A model generated the notes under the pieces. It had not been told where the DNA came from and did not search any database. It was given only the letters and a program-made list of their open reading frames with translations. DNA of 64,000 nucleotides from Rhizobium vallis (GTDB lineage: Bacteria > Pseudomonadota > Alphaproteobacteria > Rhizobiales > Rhizobiaceae): contig NZ_ML133695.1 of assembly GCF_003985155.1 (NCBI RefSeq), forward strand, positions 186,001 to 250,000, read 5' to 3'. Of this stretch, positions 59,243 through 64,000 are shown piece by piece. The translations under genes and the position numbers were made by a program. Each line of letters begins with the position of its first letter. Positions within the stretch are counted from its first letter, which is position 1.

Positions 59243-60151
59243 GTGCGAGGCATCAGCAAATCAGCAGTCATCGGGCTCGGCTCCATGGGCTGGGGCGCGG
59301 CTTTCTCGCTTCTGAGGGCAGGTTTTGCCGTCAACGGCTGCGACGTCCGCCCCGAAGTGCTGCAGCGCTTTGCCGAAGCGGGCGGCACGGCTTGCGACAC
59401 GCCGGCGGCGGCGGCCGATGGTGCGGAGGCCGTCTTCGTTTACGTCGTCAACAACACCCAGGTCGAGCATGTGCTGTTCGGCCCGCAGGGCGCGCTGGAA
59501 ACGGCCGCGGCCGGCACCGTCTTCCTGCTCTGCACCACGATGGCGCCGAGCGCCACGATCGCCATTTCCGAGCGCCTTGAGGCAGCCGGCATGCTGGTCG
59601 TCGATGCGCCTGTTTCAGGCGGCCACGTCAAGGCGCTTTCCGGCGAGATCACCATCATGGCCTCGGGTTCGAACGCGGCTTTCGAGCGCGCGGGTGCCGC
59701 CCTTGACGCCATCTCGGCCAAGATCTTCCGGCTCGGCGACCAACCCGGCCCCGGCTCCCAGGTCAAGATGATCAACCAGCTTCTGGCCGGCGTCCATATC
59801 GCCGCCACCGCGGAAGCGATGACGCTCGCCGCCAAGGCGGGCATTGACCTCCAGACGCTCTATGATGTGTTGCGCGTTTCGGCGGGCTCCTCCTGGATGT
59901 TCGAAAACCGCGGCGAACACATCGTCGCGGGCGACTACACGCCCCGTTCGGCGGTCGATATTTTCGTCAAGGATCTCGGCATCGTGCGGTCGGAGGCCGA
60001 GCGCACCGGCGGCGTCACGCCGCTAGCCGCCACAGCCCTTGATCTCTTCGTCGAGGCCTCAGAGGCCGGTCTCGGGCGCGAGGACGACGCGGCGGTGGCA
60101 AAGATCCTGGCGCGCAAATGCGGCGCTACCCTGCCCGGCATGGAAGGCTAG
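59243..60151 (+). CDS. ltnD: L-threonate dehydrogenase
   Basis: A 302-residue beta-hydroxyacid dehydrogenase: VIGLGSMGWGAAFSLLRAGF (Rossmann), VDAPVSGGHVKALSGEITIM (substrate loop), and the catalytic Lys region GSQVKMINQLLAGVHIAATA. GTG 59243 follows AGGAGAATAGCC. In the tetronate pathway LtnD oxidizes L-threonate to 2-oxo-tetronate with NAD+. First gene of the operon. Confidence 0.9.
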   Translation: MRGISKSAVIGLGSMGWGAAFSLLRAGFAVNGCDVRPEVLQRFAEAGGTACDTPAAAADGAEAVFVYVVNNTQVEHVLFGPQGALETAAAGTVFLLCTTMAPSATIAISERLEAAGMLVVDAPVSGGHVKALSGEITIMASGSNAAFERAGAALDAISAKIFRLGDQPGPGSQVKMINQLLAGVHIAATAEAMTLAAKAGIDLQTLYDVLRVSAGSSWMFENRGEHIVAGDYTPRSAVDIFVKDLGIVRSEAERTGGVTPLAATALDLFVEASEAGLGREDDAAVAKILARKCGATLPGMEG

Positions 60152-60157
60152 CTTCCC

Positions 60158-61432
60158 ATGAGAACCGTGCTCGGCTGCATCGCGGATGATTTTACCGGCG
60201 CAACGGACCTTGCGGCTCTGCTGGCGCGCAGCGGTCTGCCCGTCTCGCTGCGCATCGGCGTGCCCTCAGAGGACGAAAGTGCAGCGGATGCTGCCGCCTT
60301 CGAGGTCATCGCGCTCAAATGCCGGACCACGCCGGTGGCAGAGGCCGTCGAAGAGGCAAGCCGGGCCTTCGCCTGGCTGAAGCGGACAGGTGCTGTCCGT
60401 TTCTTCTGGAAATATTGCTCGACCTTCGACAGCACTGCTGAAGGCAATATCGGCCCCATTGCCGAAATGCTGATGACCGAACTCGGTGTGAGGCAGACGA
60501 TCTATTGCCCGGCATTCCCGGAAAACGGCCGCAGCATCTTCATGGGACATCTCTTCGTCGGCGAAGATCTGCTGTCGGAAAGCCCTATGAAGGACCACCC
60601 GCTGACGCCGATGCGCGATTCCAGCCTGGTCAGGCTTCTGGCGCCGCAGGTTGGCGGCAAGGTCGGCCTTGCCAATCGCCATGTCGTCGCTCGTGGCGCG
60701 GAGGCGCTGAAAGCGCGGCTGGAGGCGCTCGCCGACGATGGCGTGCGGCATGTCATCGTCGATGCCGTTTGCGACGAGGATCTCCGAGCGATCGCCGCTA
60801 CCACCGCAGATTTTCCGCTCGTGACAGGCGGCAGCGCGGTCGCCGGTCAGCTTCCGCGTCTCTATATCGAGCAAGGCATGGTTTTGCCGCCTTCCGCCAG
60901 ACGCTCGGGCTCGCCGCCGCAGGGCGGGCAGATCGTGCTGTCGGGCAGCTGCTCGGCAATGACGCGGAGACAAGTTGCCCATTACGGCAGCCAGAGCGCA
61001 AGCCTGCGGCTCGACCCACTGACGCTTGCCGCCGAAGGGGCGGGGGCAGCTGAGGCATGGCTGCGGCAGCAGTCGCCCGATGCGCCGAAACTCATTTTCG
61101 CAACCGCCGAGCCGGATGACGTCAAGCGGGCGCAGGAAAAGCTCGGCCTGGAAAAGGCAAGCCAGTTGGTGGAGCAGGCGCTTGCCGATCTCGCCCGCGC
61201 GGCATTCCGGCGCGGCATCCGCCGCTTCGTCGTCGCCGGCGGCGAAACGTCGGGCGCCGTCACCAAGGCGCTTGGCGTGACACGGCTGGAAATCGGGCCG
61301 GAAATTGCCCCCGGCGTTCCCTGGACCTTTGCCGAGGTCGAGGGCGAGCGGATCGCGCTTGCGCTGAAATCAGGCAATTTCGGTCGCGAAACCTTCTTCG
61401 AGGACGCGCTCAATCTGTTGGAGGCGGCATGA
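60158..61432 (+). CDS. otnK: 3-oxo-tetronate kinase OtnK (DUF1537 family)
   Basis: A 424-residue kinase of the four-carbon acid sugar kinase family: CIADDFTGATDLAALLARSG at the N-terminus (sugar-binding D-D-x-T-G), KYCSTFDSTAEGNIGPIAEM, and the C-terminal nucleotide loop VVAGGETSGAVTKALGV. It phosphorylates 3-oxo-tetronate. Overlaps the next gene by 4 bases. Confidence 0.92.
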   Translation: MRTVLGCIADDFTGATDLAALLARSGLPVSLRIGVPSEDESAADAAAFEVIALKCRTTPVAEAVEEASRAFAWLKRTGAVRFFWKYCSTFDSTAEGNIGPIAEMLMTELGVRQTIYCPAFPENGRSIFMGHLFVGEDLLSESPMKDHPLTPMRDSSLVRLLAPQVGGKVGLANRHVVARGAEALKARLEALADDGVRHVIVDAVCDEDLRAIAATTADFPLVTGGSAVAGQLPRLYIEQGMVLPPSARRSGSPPQGGQIVLSGSCSAMTRRQVAHYGSQSASLRLDPLTLAAEGAGAAEAWLRQQSPDAPKLIFATAEPDDVKRAQEKLGLEKASQLVEQALADLARAAFRRGIRRFVVAGGETSGAVTKALGVTRLEIGPEIAPGVPWTFAEVEGERIALALKSGNFGRETFFEDALNLLEAA

Positions 61433-62079
61433 GCGAAGAGACCCGGCTGCGGGAAGAAATATGCGCCATGGCGAAATCGCTCTTCGATCGCGGCCTGACA
61501 TCAGGCTCGTCGGGCAATATCTCCGCGCGCCTCGGTGACGGCCGTCTGCTGGTGACGCCAACCGGAAGCTCGTTCGGCCGGCTTGATCCTGCGCGCCTTT
61601 CCCTCTTCGATGCCGGCGGCAGGTTGATCGGCGGCGACAAGCCGACGAAGGAAATGCCGCTGCATCAGGCTTTCTACGAGACTCGGGCCGCAAAGACCGG
61701 CGCGGTCGTGCATCTTCACTCCTGCCATTCCGTGGCGCTGTCGCTGCTACCCGATGTCGATGCCGAAAACATGCTGCCGCCATTGACGGCCTATTCGATC
61801 ATGAAGCTCGGCAAGGTGAAGCTGCTTCCCTATTTCATGCCTGGTGATCCGGCGATGGGCGACGCGATCCGCGGCCTTGCCGGCAAACGCAGCGCCGTGA
61901 TGCTGGCGGCTCATGGTCCCGTCGTCGCGGGAAAAGACCTGGAAGCGGCCGTCTACGCGATCGAGGAACTGGAGGAGACGGCAAAGCTCGCCATGCTGAC
62001 ACGTGACGCCAATCCCACGCTGCTCACAGGTGCGCAGATCGAACAGATCGTGCGGACCTTCGACGTGGAATGGGATTAG
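61429..62079 (+). CDS. otnC: 3-oxo-tetronate 4-phosphate decarboxylase OtnC (class II aldolase fold)
   Basis: A 216-residue class II aldolase: SSGNISARLGDGRLLVTPTG, EMPLHQAFYETRAAKTGAVV-HLHSCHS with metal-binding His residues and the catalytic Glu, and AVMLAAHGPVVAGKDL. It releases CO2 from 3-oxo-tetronate 4-phosphate to give dihydroxyacetone phosphate. Cotranscribed with otnK. Confidence 0.9.
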   Translation: MSEETRLREEICAMAKSLFDRGLTSGSSGNISARLGDGRLLVTPTGSSFGRLDPARLSLFDAGGRLIGGDKPTKEMPLHQAFYETRAAKTGAVVHLHSCHSVALSLLPDVDAENMLPPLTAYSIMKLGKVKLLPYFMPGDPAMGDAIRGLAGKRSAVMLAAHGPVVAGKDLEAAVYAIEELEETAKLAMLTRDANPTLLTGAQIEQIVRTFDVEWD

Positions 62080-62081
62080 CG

Positions 62082-62846
62082 ATGGCCCGTTTTTCCGCCA
62101 ATCTCGGCTTCCTCTGGCAGGAGCTTGCGCTGCCTGACGCCATCCGCGCGGCGAAGGCCGCCGGCTTCGACGCGGTCGAATGCCATTACCCCTATGCGTT
62201 TCCCGCGGAAGCGGTCCGCGCCGCACTTGCCGAAACCGGGCTCACCATGCTCGGCATCAATACGATCCGCGGCAATGTCGAAGCCGGCGACAACGGGCTT
62301 GCGGCGGTGCCGGGGCGCGAACAGGAAGCGCGTCGGGCAATCGCCGAGGCCGTCGACTATGCCCAGGCGATCGGCGCGCTCAATGTGCATGTGATGGCCG
62401 GCAAGGCTTCCGGCGAAGAGGCGAAGGCGACCCTCATCGAAAACCTGCGCCATGCCTGCGATCTGGCCGGCAGGGCAGGGATCACGGTGCTGATCGAGCC
62501 GCTCAATCTGCGGGATGCGCCCGGCTATTTCCTGCAGACCTCGGAACAGGCGCTGGAGATCATCGCCGCCGTCGGGGCTCGCAACATCCGACTTATGTTC
62601 GATTGCTACCATCTGCAGATCATGCAAGGCGATTTGACCCACAGGTTGCAGAAATATCTGGCTTCGATCGGACACATCCAGATCGCCTCGGTCCCCGATC
62701 GGCGCGAACCGGACCATGGAGAGGTCGACTACCGCCATATCCTGCATTCCCTGGATGAGCTTGGCTACGACAGGCCGATCGGCGCCGAATATCGGCCGGC
62801 GACATCGACGGAAGCAGGCTTGAGCTGGCTTGGAGCCTATCGATGA
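62082..62846 (+). CDS. otnI: 2-oxo-tetronate isomerase OtnI (hydroxypyruvate isomerase family)
   Basis: A 254-residue TIM barrel of the hydroxypyruvate isomerase family: ANLGFLWQELALPDAIRAAK, GVTVLIEPLN-type metal site (LIEPLNLRDAPGYFL), MFDCYHLQIMQGDLTHRL and HGEVDYRHILHSLDELGY. It interconverts 2-oxo- and 3-oxo-tetronate. It begins 2 bases after otnC; an earlier in-frame ATG at 62070 is less likely. Confidence 0.9.
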   Translation: MARFSANLGFLWQELALPDAIRAAKAAGFDAVECHYPYAFPAEAVRAALAETGLTMLGINTIRGNVEAGDNGLAAVPGREQEARRAIAEAVDYAQAIGALNVHVMAGKASGEEAKATLIENLRHACDLAGRAGITVLIEPLNLRDAPGYFLQTSEQALEIIAAVGARNIRLMFDCYHLQIMQGDLTHRLQKYLASIGHIQIASVPDRREPDHGEVDYRHILHSLDELGYDRPIGAEYRPATSTEAGLSWLGAYR

Positions 62847-62963
62847 AGGAGACGACGCGCATCCTGCCAACGTGATCTGCCGACCTATATGCGAGGAGGC
62901 ATAGGCGCTGCGACACGGCGGGAACCTGACTGACGACACCGGCCAACGGGAGGAAGAGCCGAT

Positions 62964-63950
62964 ATGCATGTGATGATTTTGGGCGCGGCCGGCATGGTCG
63001 GCCGCAAGCTGGTCGAAAAAATTGCGCGCGAGCCGCTGGCTTTCGGCCGGCCCGTCACCCGTCTGACGCTGGCGGACGCCTTTCAGCCGCCGGTGCCGGA
63101 AGCGCTTCGGCCCGTCTCCACGGCGCTGACGGTCGACCTTGCCGGGACTGGCGCGGCCGACAGGCTGATCGAAAGCCGCCCAGATCTGATCTTCCATCTT
63201 GCGGCAATCGTCTCCGGTGAGGCGGAGGCGGATTTCGACAAGGGCTACGCCGTCAATCTCGACGGCACCCGCGCGCTGTTCGATGCGATCCGACAACTCG
63301 GCCTCAAGAGCGATTATGTGCCGCGCGTCGTCTTCGCCTCCTCGATCGCCGTCTTCGGCACGCCTTTCCCGGAGGTCATTCCCGACGAATTCTTCACGAC
63401 GCCGCTGACGAGCTATGGCACTCAGAAGGCGATCGCCGAGCTGCTGCTGGCCGATTACTCCCGCCGCGGCATTTTCGATGGCATCGGTATCAGACTGCCG
63501 ACCATCACGGTGCGTCCGGGCGCGCCGAACAAGGCGGCCTCCGGTTTCTTCTCCAACATCCTGCGTGAGCCGCTGGTCGGCAAGGAAGCCATATTGCCGG
63601 TCAGCGACAGCGTGCGGCACTGGTTTGCAAGCCCGCGCGCAGCCGTCGGCTTTTTCGTCCATGCGGCGACGATCGACACGGCCCGGATCGGCGCGCGCCG
63701 CAACCTCACCATGCCCGGCCTCTCCGCGCTGGTTTCCGAAGAGATCGAGGCCCTGCGCCGGGTCGCCGGCGACAAGGCCGTCGCCCTCATCAAGCCAGTG
63801 CCCGATCCGGTGATCGAACGCATCGTCGCCGGCTGGCCGACCCAGTTCGATGCGACAAGGGCCTCCTCGCTCGGCTTCAAGGCGGAAACGAGCTTCGACG
63901 AGATCCTGCAGGTGCATATCGAGGATGAACTCGGCGGGAGGATCGCATGA
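62964..63950 (+). CDS. denD: D-erythronate dehydrogenase DenD
   Basis: A 328-residue extended SDR: MILGAAGMVGRKLVEKIARE (Rossmann), VVFASSIAVFGTPFPEVIPD, then the catalytic YGTQKAIAELLLADYSRRG (YxxxK). This is the DenD pattern; the enzyme oxidizes D-erythronate to 2-oxo-tetronate, feeding the same OtnI-OtnK-OtnC route. ATG 62964 has GGGAGGAAGAGCC upstream. A gap of 117 bases separates it from otnI. Confidence 0.88.
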   Translation: MHVMILGAAGMVGRKLVEKIAREPLAFGRPVTRLTLADAFQPPVPEALRPVSTALTVDLAGTGAADRLIESRPDLIFHLAAIVSGEAEADFDKGYAVNLDGTRALFDAIRQLGLKSDYVPRVVFASSIAVFGTPFPEVIPDEFFTTPLTSYGTQKAIAELLLADYSRRGIFDGIGIRLPTITVRPGAPNKAASGFFSNILREPLVGKEAILPVSDSVRHWFASPRAAVGFFVHAATIDTARIGARRNLTMPGLSALVSEEIEALRRVAGDKAVALIKPVPDPVIERIVAGWPTQFDATRASSLGFKAETSFDEILQVHIEDELGGRIA

Positions 63951-64000
63951 GCACGTTGGCGAGCGGAGAGACAAAGATCGCGCTGGTGACCGGCGGCGGC
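63947..64000 (+). CDS. SDR oxidoreductase, first 18 codons (cut by window edge)
   Basis: ATG 63947 overlaps the denD stop codon (ATGA). The visible residues MSTLASGETKIALVTGGG end in the glycine-rich nucleotide-binding loop of short-chain dehydrogenases. It is the next gene of the tetronate operon. Its substrate cannot be judged from 18 residues. Confidence 0.7.
   Translation, partial: MSTLASGETKIALVTGGG

Noticed and set aside
62076..63974. A 632-codon minus-strand frame opposite the tetronate genes
   Set aside because: Antisense shadow of otnI and denD; no motif, no ribosome site, and the plus-strand genes are clear.
1..64000. tRNA, rRNA, CRISPR array or prophage
   Set aside because: Nothing with a tRNA T-loop arm at correct spacing, regular spaced repeats, or phage structural genes was noticed; a covariance search would be needed to be certain.

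Overview
The window looks like a GC-rich alphaproteobacterial genome of the Rhizobium leguminosarum/etli type. Support comes from many LacI, GntR, LysR and Crp/Fnr regulators paired with solute transporters, HWE/HisKA_2 histidine kinases, an NrsF-controlled ECF sigma factor, and intergenic mosaic repeats built from inverted copies (1769-1953, 6335-6540, 21132-21294) that resemble the RIME elements of rhizobia. No rRNA, tRNA, CRISPR array, prophage or complete insertion sequence was seen. Species and replicon cannot be fixed from sequence reading alone.

Layout. 1-10.5 kb: LysR C-terminus, an exported SnoaL-like protein with a divergent HxlR regulator, an acyl-CoA block (reductase, thioesterase, ligase, thiolase), an NmrA-like protein plus exported cupin, a cystathionine gamma-synthase-like enzyme and a YihY membrane protein. 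10.5-15.5 kb: an accessory-looking stretch with hypothetical genes, a GNAT acetyltransferase, a broken IS1182-type transposase, two identical 16-bp palindromes, a GFA-fold protein, an orphan RES-domain protein and a nucleotidyltransferase-like gene with no clear start. 15.5-18.3 kb: a divergent NrtR-type regulator facing an SPFH/NAD-kinase-like operon across two tandem palindromes. 18.3-23.3 kb: WYL regulator, quinone reductase-like enzyme, small secreted protein, ABC exporter.

23.3-29.3 kb: a LacI-controlled operon for uptake and cytoplasmic hydrolysis of fructosides (binding protein, two permeases, GH32) with no ATPase gene. 29.4-33.3 kb: two ECF sigma genes; the second forms sigF-nrsF and faces an MXKDX protein, a cytochrome b and a Tat-exported molybdopterin oxidoreductase, with matching ECF promoters on both sides. 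33.3-39.7 kb: four Crp/Fnr paralogues, a single receiver, a PAS kinase and a frameshifted DUF6894 gene. 39.7-44.6 kb: FadR-type regulator, TRAP transporter and L-idonate 5-dehydrogenase, probably for sugar acid uptake. 44.8-51.3 kb: an AhpD-fold protein, an XRE regulator, two diguanylate cyclases (one broken by an amber codon), a VOC protein and an HWE kinase.

51.5-52.5 kb: an ECF sigma gene between two tiny CPMC membrane proteins. 52.6-58 kb: small housekeeping or hypothetical genes, including a HARP-like repeat protein, a metallophosphoesterase, a NUDIX enzyme, a deaminase, and a TetR-linked VOC/SnoaL pair. 58-64 kb: a LacI-controlled tetronate operon (ltnD, otnK, otnC, otnI, denD and the start of an SDR gene) that should turn L-threonate and D-erythronate into dihydroxyacetone phosphate.

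The most unusual candidates are the NrtR/SPFH/NAD-kinase-like module and the CPMC-ECF-CPMC module.
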